A DNA stretch of 64,000 nt. Source: Bombyx mori. Its lineage: Eukaryota; Arthropoda; Insecta; Lepidoptera; Bombycidae. The stretch lies in assembly GCF_030269925.1 (NCBI RefSeq), contig NC_085107.1, forward strand, positions 8,308,001 to 8,372,000. The letters run 5' to 3'. Shown piece by piece: positions 34,301 through 46,985 of this stretch. A program made the translations under genes and the position numbers. The first letter of the stretch is position 1. Every line of letters starts with the position of its first letter. Below the pieces are notes generated by a model, which was given only the letters and a program-made list of their open reading frames with translations, was not told the origin of the DNA and did no database searches.

Positions 34301-35650
34301 TGATATTTCGCATGAGCCGTCTTGGTTGGTACAAACATGGGGAGTGCAAAGGAAAATGACTGCTTAGAACTTAGATCGTGCCGTAATTGCTACAAAATTG
34401 TTGACATGAAGTAACGATTAAAACTCAGTAGTACCTTGAATATTGACAATGGTAATTAATCTCGATGTAGACAATGATGAGACTCATTGCTGGCGGAATA
34501 TTTTACTGCAACGGTAATGCGTTGAGCGAAATATCCGGCGCGTGTTCACGGACGACGTATTTACACTTGAGTTTTTACGCGGCCGTGTAACTTGCGAACA
34601 ATGAAATATTTAATTTTAAGATTATTGTTTGGGGAATATTGCGCAATTTGTCACACGAAATTGTCGTGAAAGTGCATACTTCGACTTAATTACGCTTCGA
34701 AATAATAAGATTACGCGGTCTCGAGCCGCCTCGATGTCGCGTAATGACGCTCATTGAACTCGCGAGCTTTTGCACAATTAAACATATCTTTTCACGAGTG
34801 AAAACATAATGTATCGTTGTCAATACAACTGGATTCATCTCCTGCTTTCACACGATTTCTTTACTGACAATTGTTGATGTTTCTCGAATGTTTTGTCTTG
34901 CTGTTGTAAAACAAAGCGATATGAATGATACCTACCTAATTATAATAAAATTGTTTCTGTTCAGTGACTTGTTGATCTTCAGTTTACAAATTAGGTAATT
35001 TGTTTGTTTTGATTCTTTTTTACAAATATGATCCGACGAACGTTGATTTTAAATTGTTTTGTATGAAATTCTATGACAATTAATTATTTTTTATTTTATT
35101 TCTAACGTAGGAAATCTTTGAAGATATTTGTAACAGGCATTTTTATTTTTACTTTAAATTTTGCCTATCTACAAATGTCTTGTAAAATTGTACTATCACT
35201 TATTCTTATTTTAGAAATATAAATTTACGCAATATTTTATTTATTACACAATATACTAATAATAAAAAAAAACTCCTATACTTATTATGAATATCAATTT
35301 TTACATAAAAAGTTGTTTCCATTAACTTTAAGTGGGTAAATATTAAGTTTAGTATACTTAACGAAACTTTAAAAATGCAATTTTGAAACCGGTATTGTAT
35401 GGTCACATAAAATATTACACAAAACTAAACAACATTATAAAAGCTAATTTTCTTATAAAAAGACAGGACGAGGATCCAAAATACCGATCACAAAATAGTG
35501 CATTTGATGATTTTATTTTGTTAATAGACAGGCAACGGGAAGGACCAAGCTAACGGCCAGGTTAGCCGGAGACGAGCTGCTCACCTCGATACTGTAGGAT
35601 TTCTTGATGGCGAACATTTCGCGGTTCTTCTGGGCTGCTGCGACTGCCAT
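28363..35650 (-). CDS. TH: Tyrosine 3-monooxygenase (tyrosine hydroxylase), complete
   Basis: Eight minus-strand exons: 35650-35585, 31600-31489, 31147-31034, 30918-30877, 30790-29971, 29299-29173, 29011-28782 and 28537-28363. They total 1686 bp and 561 residues; phases agree throughout. The enzyme converts tyrosine to DOPA with tetrahydrobiopterin and Fe(II), the first step to dopamine and to cuticle pigment and sclerotisation. The N-terminus has [12 protein letters not shown], matching the PKA site of mammalian TH (Ser31 here), then an ACT-type regulatory domain ([19 protein letters not shown]). Iron ligands are His389 and His394 in HELLGH and Glu434 in YWFTVEFGL, with the mammalian 45-residue spacing. 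A leucine-heptad tetramerisation helix ends the protein. Exons 3 and 4 encode an acidic insert and are skippable. In B. mori, TH repression underlies the sex-linked chocolate mutant (known from literature, not visible here). Confidence 0.97.
30877..31147 (-). other. TH: Acidic cassette exons 3 and 4 of tyrosine hydroxylase
   Basis: Exon 3 (31147-31034, 114 bp) and exon 4 (30918-30877, 42 bp) both begin and end in phase 1, so either or both can be skipped without changing frame. They encode an Asp/Glu/Gly/Asn-rich stretch (for example [13 protein letters not shown]). Skipping both gives 509 residues, close to Drosophila neuronal type I TH; including them resembles the epidermal type II. The introns before both exons are U-rich on the transcript. 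Confidence 0.7.
31601..35584 (-). other. TH: First intron of tyrosine hydroxylase
   Basis: About 4 kb without exon-like sequence on either strand. It has a GC-richer patch at 32140-32350, a tRNA-like fragment near 33410-33480 (a decayed SINE head at best) and low-complexity AT stretches. Insect TH first introns often carry enhancers, but no specific element can be shown. Confidence 0.5.
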
Positions 35651-35880
35651 TGTACTCTTTATCTTCTTCTAAGGACACACCACTGGGATCTGAAGGGCCT
35701 GAACGTGAGGTTCACTGCGCGTTTAGCTAGTTTATGTCTGCGAGAGCTTTTGGTCTCGACCACGGGCTTGTGCCTGTCTGTCTGCGACTCGAGCTGTCGT
35801 ATTACTATAGCTAACTAAACTTTGGATTGCAAACAGACCAATGCATGATGACCGTTCGTAAGAACAGTTTAAATAGTGTT
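35651..35880 (-). promoter_or_regulatory. TH: Tyrosine hydroxylase 5' UTR and core promoter
   Basis: On the minus strand a TATA-like TATTTAAA lies at 35875-35868. A start site about 25-30 bp downstream (near 35840-35845, TCATGCA) would leave a leader of about 190 nt before the ATG at 35650. A GC-rich, CpG-containing stretch (35880-35990) lies just upstream. Position and function are inferred. Confidence 0.4.
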
Positions 35881-36049
35881 AGGCGCGCGCCTCCCACCCC
35901 GCGTCGCCTTTCGTCGCGCATGCGTCATTGTCTTGAACCGCGCGTCCCTCCTGCCCCCGCAACGTTCTGCGCTCGACCACCAGCAACCCTCAACCCTTAC
36001 CACTTACCATTGTACCACTTCACATTATAATCCCCTATGAAGAGGTCCT

Positions 36050-38440
36050 TAGCACTACAAATTTTTTTTACATAATTCAGTCTTAAAATTACTTTATATT
36101 TCGATAATTTGAAACCTAAAGAAATGATTTCACCAATTTTATTAAAAAACAAAATTCGTTATATTTTTTAAGGATGATTTTTTGTTGTTTTAGCCTTTTA
36201 TTTAGTTGATTCTATCCATTGCAGTTACTTTTTTTAGAAATTGGATATAAGTCAATAAAAAAAGACTTAATTTAAAAACGATCTTGTAAATGAAAATTCT
36301 AAAATTAATCTTTAATCATGACTGTAGCTTTGTTCTTGCAATATAGATATAGTAGGAAGATTATTTAGCGTAAGATTATGAAATGTTATTACTATTTGAG
36401 TCGGTTCAAAGAACAAATGATAAACATAATTAAGAGCGGACCAAAAAAAAAGAAAACATGGAAAAATTTAGCCACTTATTTCAGTGGATTGTTTTTTTAG
36501 AAATACAATATTATACAGTTAAATGGATTATATACTACATTTATTTTGTATGAACTTTTCGCACTATGAATTAAGTGAAATGTACCTAAATTGTTTCAAA
36601 TTGTTCTTGAACAACTTGGGAATTAAAATTAACATATACCCATGAAACTACAGAGAAAACAGCTTATCTATATTGATGACAAAATTAAGGCAATATACGA
36701 AAACTTTCATTAGTAAATTAACTAAATGACACAATGCGATATTGCACTGTGCCGGAACAAATCTTCATTCATTAATTTTCGATTGTTATATTATATTTAG
36801 TCGCAATAAATTATCTATTTGTTTGATACGGTCCATAATTTATTAGTATACTAATCTCTAAATGGTATTATTTTATAAAATTTTATAATAATATTCTACG
36901 ATACAACTAAATTAGAATTCAATTAATTACATATCAATTATACATCGCGATTATGGAATGTAACGGTCTCAAATGCGTCATTTATTTGGATTTACCGTTT
37001 TTTCTTCATTTGAAGGCCGCATTATAAAACGCATTTTAAATATAGGTAATATACTCGTCACAAATATTCCAAGAGTTTCGGGGAAATCGTATGTAATTGA
37101 ATACCAAAAAAACAAACATCCAACCTGTTTCAGAACAGCACAGAAATTTAGTACCTTACTAAAGTGGAATTCGTCATACAATTCTCGTTTGATTTTCATT
37201 CCGATGAGGTAAAATACATGTAAATTAAAGTTTTCCAGTTTTCGTTGACACGTGCTCGTGTGCAATGCAAACACTTGACTCGACGTTCAGTATAAAGAAG
37301 CACTTACTGTTTGAAGTGATTTCGGTTCAGCCATAAACATCATTGAAAACTTTTATTATAGAGTATCCCGGATTTCAAAGCGTGGTATTTAATAATGCTA
37401 TGTAAATGTTTAGATATAAATGTATATAAATAAAAAGCTATTAATTAATCTTGATACCTGAATAAAATATCAAAGTACAATAAAATGAATGAGTAAAATA
37501 CAATGATAAAATACATATCGCGAAAATGAACGCTTTTGGCCATTCTATGTAATATTTAATTGTAAATGTGACAACACCTATTTCGATGCAGGTAAGAGGG
37601 TTTTACTTATCTAGTTCTGGGTAAATATTAATAACCATAACGTCATTAGCAATCAGGAAGTATGTCTCTTGGTTTTTTTAATTGCATTATAACAAGTTTT
37701 ATCTAACAATTTAGAGGAAATCAAAATACGTGTAGTTGGTCATTTGAGAATACCCACAAGAAGTTAGTCTCGCGTTTGGGCAAAAGTAAAATAAATTATG
37801 AACAGGTTTAAACATTCACGCGGTAAATGTGTTCGGGTTAACCCACGTCACCATTCATGTGTTTATTGATAAGTATCCTCATTCTGTCTGTATTGTACAA
37901 CAGGTATACAATTTATCACACTGCCAATAAAATTTACTTCTTCATCGAAATTCATAATATGTGATAAAATGGAAGCTGATTTTTGTCGCATATAATTGTA
38001 TTTTTTTTTGTCTAAATACTATAAGTTTTAAAAATGAGAAACGATAATCGAAATTCTAGTAATTGCCATTTTTTGCAGGTTGCTTTAGGTACACGGACAG
38101 TTTTTTGTTTAATTTTTTTTAATTGACTGTCGTTAACAATCATTAAAGAAACCTTCAAGAATTGTGACACTTTTAGATTATACACGCTAGTAAAGGACTC
38201 CGTATTAAGACTAATCATAAAAAGAGTGAGATTGCTCTAAGCATAACACGAGAACGATATATTGGAAAAATGATATGATTTTTTGTGGGTAAAGAATCTA
38301 TGATTAGAAGATGAAATACATCATCAGTAGATCGATGACAGTCCGTTTGTTGTGTTTGGAACTTTAATAGATTTGAAGATTTCTTGACATTATTGTTAAT
38401 GCGATCACGTTTTATTTACTTTTCGATATTTACTGCCACT
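36050..38440. other. AT-rich intergenic DNA upstream of tyrosine hydroxylase
   Basis: No gene recognised. Opposed open frames at 36973-37274 lack splice signals or recognisable motifs. This interval would hold distal promoter elements of tyrosine hydroxylase. Confidence 0.4.
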
Positions 38441-38443
38441 TAC

Positions 38444-38752
38444 TTTTTTTTTATTGCTTAGTTGGATGGACGAGCTCACGAGCCCACGGGCAGAAATAGG
38501 CGGGGTGGTCGTGGTGATACCTACTCGTGCGTACTCACAAGAGGTCTTACCACCCGTAATTACGCGATTTATAATTTTGCGGGCTTGATTTTTATTGCAC
38601 GATGTTATTCCTTCACCGTGGACGTCAATCGTGAACATTTGTTAAGTACGTATTTCATTAGAAAAATTGGTACCCGCCTGTGGGATTTGAACACCGGTGC
38701 ATCGCTCGACACAAATGCACCGGACGTCTTATCCCTTAGGCCACGACGACTT
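38444..38752 (-). mobile_element. Bm1 SINE with head, internally deleted
   Basis: Minus-strand copy. The tail (TTATTGCTTAGTTGGATGGA) jumps at about 38492 directly into CAGAAATAGGCGGGGTGG, losing about 150 bp of body. The middle and tRNA-like head (complement ends TTAGGCCACGACGACTT) are kept. It abuts a LINE tail. Confidence 0.85.
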
Positions 38753-38765
38753 AATCAGTTTTCCG

Positions 38766-39050
38766 GTCATCGTTCTCGTCGAACCCGTCGCTTGCGACGA
38801 AGGGCTCGACGAGTAAATTAACCTACAGACACAGCCCAGTGAGTTTCTCGCCGGATCTTCTCAGTAGGTCGCGTTTCCGATCCGGTGGTAGATTCTGCGA
38901 AGCATGGCTCTTGCTAGGGTTCGTGTTAGCAACGTCGTCAGGTTTGAGCCCCGTGAGCTCACCTACTAGTTAAGGTTACACTGAAATAGTCTCTCAAGGC
39001 CTTTTATATTTATTATATTATTATCAGCTTAAATAGGAAAAAAAAACCAG
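38766..39050 (+). mobile_element. LINE 3' tail (second family)
   Basis: Contains CGACGAAGGGCTCGACGAG, GAGTTTCTCGCCGGATCTTC, GTAGATTCTGCGAAGC and GAGCCCCGTGAGCTCACCTA and ends in an A run. It is related to the tail of the 22-26 kb element only in its first part. Three longer relatives lie at 47.6, 55.1 and 60.9 kb and a shorter one at 11.3 kb. It is 5' truncated. Confidence 0.7.
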
Positions 39051-40054
39051 TTCTTAATGTCATAACTTTCTTTTCTTACAACATAGCTCAAAACGATTTA
39101 TTTAAAATTAATTTACAATTATTTATAATTTTTTCGGACAATAATCAATATTGACATGACTTACTACATTACTTAATTCAAATCTCAAGGTCCCAAGGTT
39201 ACATTTACAATAAAGAATGGTCCATAAACAGGCGTCCGCATAAACTATAATTAATATAACTATATAAATAACCCAATTTGACCAAATATTGAATTGAGCC
39301 ACTTTCGCTCTCACCTCGCAACGTATTAATTTAACTCAATCGATTATTAAGATCGCTGGCTTATATTATAAAATTTAAAACTAAATTCAAAAATGTGCAT
39401 TTCTGTATTGACAACGTGATACGATTAAATAAAGCAAAACGTTGAAAAACGCGAGTGCAACAATTTGTTTTTCATGTTTTAAAATAATTGATTAGGTGTT
39501 TTTCATTTTTGCAGCTTCCAATTGACAGGTTAGTAGACCTTTCGTGACAACAACATCTGTATATTACTTTTACTTTTTTTAGTGACCCGTTGATTTAAAG
39601 TAAGGTCAGATTTTCGTTCTTGTTATGTTTTTGGGGTCTGAACTACGAATAAATACTTATTATTTATATATAACTACGAATAAATACTTATTATTTATTC
39701 GTAGGGTCTGAAACCCCGCAGCGCTTGACACAGAGTGACTAAATGAAATGATAAATAATAGTTTGATTAATATCAGCGATGCTGATTTAAAAATCATATG
39801 TAAAAGATAAAAAAAACTCCCGACACAAATGTAAAACAAAATAAACAAAATTGACTAAGAAATAGTTGTTATACCACAAAACACGTCAGTGGTTAGTAAC
39901 AAAATATGCTAATTAATTGTATTTCATAAGGAAAAGCAGACGTATGATTAATCCATGGGAACGTACGTATGTGTATACATTAAATCATGCAGAACCAGTT
40001 TAACATGTGATCTGAGTAAACGAAAATATTATGTCATTGGCCTCATAATTTTAA
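39051..40054. other. AT-rich spacer with a small hairpin
   Basis: No gene seen. A 26-bp direct repeat and a hairpin lie at 39641-39704. Confidence 0.4.
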
Positions 40055-40465
40055 CTAGAGGTCCCGCAGTAGTCGAAATTCGACTATATTTAATGGGAAT
40101 TGTAAGTTTGTACACTATTATGATTGTATTTTACACTTCTATAATCACAAATTTCGCCAAGACTACACTATAAAAAATATTAACAAAGACAAACAATATT
40201 TAATCTATTCTCAATTTGACAACAGACGTCAAGAACAAAATAAATAGTATGCATGCGTGTGTGCGTCACATACATGGTATGTAGTGTGTGTAATGTTTTC
40301 TTTATTGATTTAATGTATCTTTTATGCATTATTTAAAAAAAAACATTAGCATTGTGCACTTCTTCTCTGTATTCTCTATAAGTGTGGAAAATTTCATACT
40401 CCTCCGTCCGCGCAATTTTCGTAAAAAGGGATACAAAGTTTTTGCTTCACGTATTAATATATAGA
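40055..40465 (-). mobile_element. Non-autonomous Helitron, copy A
   Basis: On the minus strand it starts TCTATATATTAATACGTGAA and ends with the hairpin AGTCGAATTTCGACT, then ACTGCGGGACCTCTAG. This is the Helitron plan: 5'-TC, a 3' hairpin about 10 bp before CTAG, and insertion between A and T. It has no coding capacity. It is one of five copies in the window, all 411-419 bp. Confidence 0.85.
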
Positions 40466-41082
40466 TACTATCTGAGTTAAATATTAGCTAGCAGTTATAG
40501 CTAAAAACAGAGCTTTCAGTGATTTTATATAGCTTTTTTATTATTATTGCTCTAGGATCACACAGCATACCTAGCGTTAAATGATTATTGAAGGCAATAG
40601 ATATATCACCATGTAGTATTTTTGCGGAGTTTCAATAGTATTATTATAAACAATTATTGTAAACATAAAATCGGAACGCATAACGCTTCTTTACAAAAAC
40701 AAACAAGATGGTGGTACCCTATCGCTTAGGTCACAATACGCTCCATCAGCGGTAGTTATACGAATTTACAAGTTTTGCATGCTTAAACTTTATCGTGGAA
40801 GACGTTCGGTAAGTAATTGATTTGAAAATTTTGCATTTGGAAAATAGCTAAATGTTTAAATCAGATCGACCTTTATTGATTGCGTACATGGGAGAAAATT
40901 AGTATAAATTGATTATTGGACTCCATGGAAATCGCAACGTTTACACCTCCATGCATCTTCCTACGTGAGGTCGGAGTCTCGATCGTATTGTATAACGGTT
41001 GCCCTCCCTTCAAGCCGGAGCACATGATTGCCTCGTGTCAGAAATAGGCAGGACCCCGTCCGAGCGTAGCTGGAATAGCTTC

Positions 41083-41137
41083 TTTATATGTGTGCGTGTG
41101 TGCGTGTGTGTGTTTGTGTGTGTGCGTGTGTGTGGGT

Positions 41138-41191
<54 letters not shown>

Positions 41192-41278
41192 GTTTGTGTC
41201 TGTGTGTGTGTTTTTGTGTGTGTGTGTGTGTGTTTTTGGGTGTGTGTGTTTTTGTGTGTGTGTGTGTGTGTGTATGTA
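41083..41278. repeat. TG/CA microsatellite
   Basis: About 195 bp of imperfect (TG)n broken by TTTG, TGCG and TGGG variants. All reading frames are open on both strands because the repeat lacks stops; these frames are not genes. A worn Bm1-like fragment (GCAGGACC... side, 40997-41052) precedes it. Confidence 0.95.
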
Positions 41279-41281
41279 TGA

Positions 41282-42600
41282 AGCCAATTTATAAGTCTGC
41301 CTGGCGTTGGTCTAGAATCGCACCACCCCGTCCCTTCCCGTGAGTAATATAAAAGGCGACTTAGGATTTCACTGGAGTATGAACAGTAGCGTTTTCTGAG
41401 TACTATTCCGGCGCATTATGATAGATTATATTATAGATTATATAATATATATCATATCTTCTATTCTATTACATTATAGACCGACGGCAGACATACTTGT
41501 AGCTTGGCTTCGTATCAATCAATACTAACTGTAATTTTACTTCAAATCAAGTTTATTTAGAAAATGTCTAGTATAAGCTTGGAGTAATAATATTTTTTAT
41601 TATTATTATCTAGACTGCGATCTTCTCAATCTGCGATCGATGACCGCTGTTACCTCGCAACGATATATTGTAAACGTATGAAATAAAACAAACAGAAAGT
41701 TTTGTACGAAGAGATCTTGGGGAATTCCTTTCGAGATGGAGGTAATGACGTCAATGGTGAATCAGTTTTAGAAGGCACACAGACACTCGGACGAAAGTAA
41801 TGAATTCAGACCAAGAGGAAATTTAAATTTGATGTAAATAACCATCGATAACGTCAGAGGTCCACGAATTACATGTTTTTGTTTTTTGTTTTGTTAAGCT
41901 GTATTCGGTTTTTTTCCCTCCGATACGTAAAATTTAATGACATAATAACAAAAAAAAACTGCTAACGAAACAATTAAAGTTATTACTTAATAGTAATTGT
42001 TTGTATAGGATAAATATTTTTTGCACAGTTTGTTAAGGAACTTTTGGAAGGATTACTTTAGAAGCAACTAAAAATGATATTTTGTGACTTTGTTACGCAA
42101 TCATATTGAATATGTTTTCGTAATTGTTGCTACAACAGATTTTGTTGCATGCCTTACACTATACCAATCAAATATTTGTAGATTAATAACATTTCCATAA
42201 TTTTTCAATAATAACATCTACAAAATACTTTATCAAGAATAAAGCATTGTTCATTTTTATTATAATTGAGTCGTCTATTATCAAAGGTGGCAATCTGTAC
42301 ATTTGGACAAAAAAAAATTATTGATATGTCAATACAGATTGATTTGAATATAATCGTCTCCTTCAAAGAATACGGTTCAAAACCTGCATTAAATAAAGGT
42401 TAATAGTTAACCTGTTATTTATCTAAGATGTCGTTCCGAAGAGTTTTGTGACTGCCAATGGAATACAAAGTCAATAATTCGTTTTTCTGATTTACCAATC
42501 ATTGTCCAAAAGTCAGATTGCCGCCTTTCATAATAGTCGACTCAATTATGGATTACACGAAAAATTTAAAATAAACCTTTTATTTTTTTTATTATATATA
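41282..42600. other. AT-rich spacer, nothing recognised
   Basis: No exon or repeat boundary identified. Confidence 0.4.
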
Positions 42601-42602
42601 TA

Positions 42603-43276
42603 CAGTCAAACCTGGATAAGCGAGAGTTCAAGGGTGCACAATCTCATTCTCGCTTATAGAGGTTTCTCACTAACCCGAGTTTCTCGCTAATGCTGCCTCA
42701 TAAATTCGATTCGCGATTTTCCGCATTCAAATGCATTCACTATTTTAAGTTTATGACTTTAATGACAGTACTTTAATTTTCCGTTTTTACATGATGCAGA
42801 ACAGAACTTTCCTTCGCAATTGATTAACGATAAATTGAGTAAGTCCGACAAACGGCGGTACACAGGGACACGTGTCCATTCGAAAAGAATGCGATAAAAT
42901 AACAACGTTATTTAGTTCCACGAAATAGAATAGGTTCAATGTTGACGAGAAAACAATACAAAAACAATGATAAGAAGTTCCACGAAAGTTAAAAATGAGT
43001 CATAAAATAGCAGATGTTAAATTTGTAATTTGTTTTGTCATTTGTTCCTCCTAAATAATATAAATAAATAAATAAAGCTCGGCTGTCGCTTATAGAGGTA
43101 TAGATAGGTAGCAGTCTCACTTACGGAGGTCCATGAGAAAAAACGACTCTCTCTTACAGAGGTTTCTGTTTCTCGCTAATAGAGGTTTTGGGAGCTTAAA
43201 ATGACGGGTCCTTGCTATTACTCTCACTTATAGAGTTTTCTTACTTATCCAGTTCTCACTTACCCAGGTTTGACTG
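42603..43276. mobile_element. Non-autonomous pogo/Tigger-like element
   Basis: Terminal inverted repeats CAGTCAAACCTGGATAAG (left) and, inverted from the right, CAGTCAAACCTGGGTAAG, flanked by TA on both sides (42601-42602 and 43277-43278). This TIR type and TA target are known from pogo/Tigger elements. It is 674 bp with no transposase. Copies of a TCGCTTATAGAGG-like word are repeated inside both ends. Confidence 0.8.
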
Positions 43277-43489
43277 TATATATTTTATAAAATTAATATT
43301 AATACATAAAGGTGTAAAAGGGTACTGCATTGCAAGAAGCATTATACTAAGTACCTACATTACACACGTAAGTTATAATATATTTATTGAATAACCAGTG
43401 AAGTAAAGGCTCAACCGGTGTTAAGTAATTACCAGACCCTACAGACATCACAACCTGAATACCGTCACTGATCTATAGACATAAGATCT

Positions 43490-44110
43490 AAGTTTCAGTT
43501 GTATTAGTGCATTAGTTAGTTGGTCCAACCGAGGTGGTATGGGAATGCCTGATACTCTCGCGGGACTGAGTCGTCCACCACCATCGTCTTCCCCCACATC
43601 ATGTGGGGCAATCCCTTCAGGGGATCCACCCCACTCCACTTCCGTGAACGTTCCACTCCTCCGTTGGTCCACTCCGTCTTCTGGGGAATGTACTCATTCC
43701 CTCCTCGTTCCGCAATACTCCGAAAGGGAAGACCAGTTTGGGTGAGTACCAAAAAAGTTAATGTTGCCCCCCTCTAACTTGTAGAGGTGGGGCCACTGCA
43801 TAGGGTCGGTGGCAGGCTCCTTGAGCCAAAGTTGACTTTTACGTAGTTAGTAATTAGTTAGTTATAGGTAGTAAATATAAATTGGATTTAAGGGGAACAA
43901 AAAGAAGGAAAAGGACAACAGGCTGGCGCCGGTAGAAGGCTGATTCCGGGCTTCATTCCACCCAGACGACTCAATATTATTACAGTACGAGTTAGTATAT
44001 ATATGTATATCGATGTAGCTGATGCAGCCGTAAACTTATAACTCTCCCCACGTTCGCCTCGAGGTCCGTCCCGTGCCTTATACGGCTGCCCAACGACCCG
44101 GTTATCCGAA
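43490..44110. other. GC-rich island of unknown origin
   Basis: From TTGGTCCAACCGAGGTGG to about CGACCCGGTTATCCG the GC content is far above the flanks. Frames are open on both strands over 43516-43752, and the plus frame ends at a donor-like GTGAGTACC. A hairpin (CCCCCTCTAACTTGTAGAGG) lies at about 43775. It could be a piece of an LTR or LINE leader. No family or gene recognised. Confidence 0.3.
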
Positions 44111-45531
44111 AAATCTATCTATCGCTGACTTTCTGTGATTTTTAGTACATCTGAGTCCCAGATTATCGTGAAAATTCCGAGTCGTGTAGTACTCTTCAAA
44201 CTAGAACGCATTCGTGGTTTGCGGTGGAAGTGGTACATACAGGACGGTGATACATACTCATGCGACAATCCTACAAAACGTATGGTAAATCCACTAGATA
44301 GTCAGCAATAAAAAAATCAAATCATTCAAATTAATATTTAAATTAATTATAAAAGTTAATTATGCAGTCGTAAATTATATTTTTTATTCACACGTATATA
44401 TTGATATTATTTTACATTTTAGAGTAAAATAAAGACAGAATATGGTCGAAATAAAGGCTTTACAAGCAGCCGGCTAATATTTATTATTGAGAATTCGACG
44501 GTTTTGTTAATATAATCTTTAAAAAAGATTAGTACGAGTACAATAGATGTATTATTTACTCTTTTAACATCAGTCACAATTGTTTGTCATGTCAACAGAT
44601 ACTTACGGTGTTTTGCTATGAATCTTTTTTTAATCTTTTTAATGTAACTATAGACATGTTCTTTATCACACAAAACAATGATAGTTATATAATGTAACAT
44701 TTAATGTTACTTAATATAAAATCTGCGTGAACTACGCATTTAATTCAAGATAAAAAAAATTATGTAAAGTAGGTCTTCAAATGGCAAGAACGATATATGG
44801 GTTACCAGAAATTAATTCTAAAATAATAAATCAATAATGGACATTCACTTCAGTCAGCGATTTCAAATATTCGAACATCTGCCGCCTACGCTTCTTTATT
44901 TAATTTATTCCAATAAGACATATTTTTCAATAAAACATTTTTGTCTTATACGCATCAAATATCTTGTTCGGTTATTTATTTCGAAAACCATTCTTTCTCC
45001 AGACTTGTGGGACTTTTTTTAAATTCTCATATGAACAATATTTATTTAAAGACAAAAATAAATTTTATGTTAAGCTTTACTAAAAACGTATATAGATTAG
45101 ATAATGGAGATTAAGATTCAATGCACAATAATAATATTATACAAATAGCAAAAAAGTTTTCAGAAGTTATAAGTTACCAAAAATATTGTCACACTACGTA
45201 ATTAATTATTTCAGTGTATATTCAATTAATATATATTATTTTTATTTTTCTATACTATATTATTACAGTTCCTTCTTATATAGTACATGTTTTGAAGACA
45301 TCGATGATAAATTATGTATGTACGAGTATTATTTTTTCTCGCTTTGGTTTCTTCATTTTGTATGCGAAAAGTTAAGCGAATAACAGTAACTGTAAATGGC
45401 GAAACTGACCGCACGAATATTGGCTAAATTATATAACTATATACATTTATAGAGCATCTCAGTTTGTGCTATAGTTTTATTAGGCTAATCTTTATTTTGA
45501 TGGGACCAAAATAATACATTATCTACATATA
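44111..45531. other. AT-rich spacer, no gene seen
   Basis: Two short AT-rich open frames on the plus strand lack coding character. No repeat ends recognised. Confidence 0.4.
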
Positions 45532-45950
45532 TCTATATATTAATACGTGAAGCAAAAACTTTGTATCCCTTTTTACGAAAATTGCGCGGACGGAGGAATA
45601 TGAAATTTTCTACACTTATAGAGAATATAGAGAAGAAGTGCACAATGCTAATATTTTTTTAAAATTATGCATAAAAGATACATTAAATCAATAAAGAAAA
45701 CATTACACACACTACATACCATGTATTTGACGAACACACGCATGCATACTATTTATTTATTGTCAAACTTTTGTTCTTGACGTCTGTTGTCAAATTGAGA
45801 ATAGATTAAATATTGTCTTTGTTAATATTTTTTATAGTGTAGTCTTGGCAAAATATGTGATTATAGAAGTATAAAATACAATCTTAATAGTGTACAAACT
45901 TACAATTTCAATTAATTATAGTCGAATTTCGACTACTACGGGACCTCTAA
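45532..45950 (+). mobile_element. Non-autonomous Helitron, copy B
   Basis: Starts TCTATATATTAATACGTGAA and ends with the GTCGAATTTCGAC hairpin and GACCTCTAA. CTAA is an allowed CTRR end. It is inserted between A and T. Confidence 0.85.
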
Positions 45951-46985
45951 TACATAAAGAGAAACAACATTTAAAGCTATTGCTTCACCAGTACTTATGT
46001 TTTTTTTTTTTATATTTCATTATTCAAAAAATGTTTTAATATTTCTAATGTTCCTCCTTGTAATGTTTCAATATTCAAATTAGCATTTAAGTCACTTTTA
46101 TAACATATTAACCTCTTTTAAAATTTATGTCATAAAACTTAAAGAGGTTACATAATAAATATTTAAGCACCGTGCCTATAGCATTTATTGCTGCTTTTGC
46201 AAATCGTGCTACTTATTTTTTTTATTACTGAATTAGTCCTTATCAGTACTTATGAAAAGTATCTTTAATATTTCGGAAATTTAGTAACGACAATTTTAGA
46301 CTTAGTAACAATACGATTTTTTTTAATATGCTATATTTTAAAAAAATTATTGAAATGTTTTCTAAAACTAAGTTGAACAACTTATATATATAGTTTCTAT
46401 AGGTATAACAGGCTTAGCATCAACGAAAATGACCAAGTAGACACGATCATTAAATATTGAATGATATAAAACTATAGAAATGTGTTTTTTTTAATTGGAC
46501 GATTTTTAATTCCTGTTTTACAACTAAAGCGTTTTTATTGTCCATAACGTGTAATATTAGGCCACATGATATTACACGACTATATTGATTTAAAAATTAT
46601 GTAAAGTGCATGCTTAGCATATTATTTAAAAATGCGCATTTTTTTAAATAATTAACGCTACGGAAATGTTTAGGCCTACGTCGTAGAACTACCTGTTTGT
46701 GCTAAATATATATTTTATTGGTTCACTTGTTGATGACATGTATTTTTTTTTTTTTCAATTAAACCTTACTAAATACCGGAACAGCGTACTACACAAGTCT
46801 GTTACATTTATTACACGAACATTATCGTTTCCGGTTCTGAGATATTATTTTATTAACTATATTCTAACCATGCGTGCAATTAAATCATGTTATAGCTCGT
46901 TTATAATGTAAGTATTGAATAGGGTTTTCTTAAATACATATTGGAGCATTTATTTTATCTTATCAATCAATGTAATCAAATCAAT
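45951..46985. other. AT-rich spacer, nothing recognised
   Basis: Low-complexity AT-rich DNA without exon-like sequence. Confidence 0.4.

Noticed and set aside
36973..37274. Overlapping opposed ORFs of 79 and 98 codons
   Set aside because: AT-biased composition without recognisable motif, start context or splice sites; likely chance.
41084..41343. Open frames of Cys/Val or Thr/His repeats on both strands
   Set aside because: They are produced by the TG/CA microsatellite, which has no stop codons; not genes.
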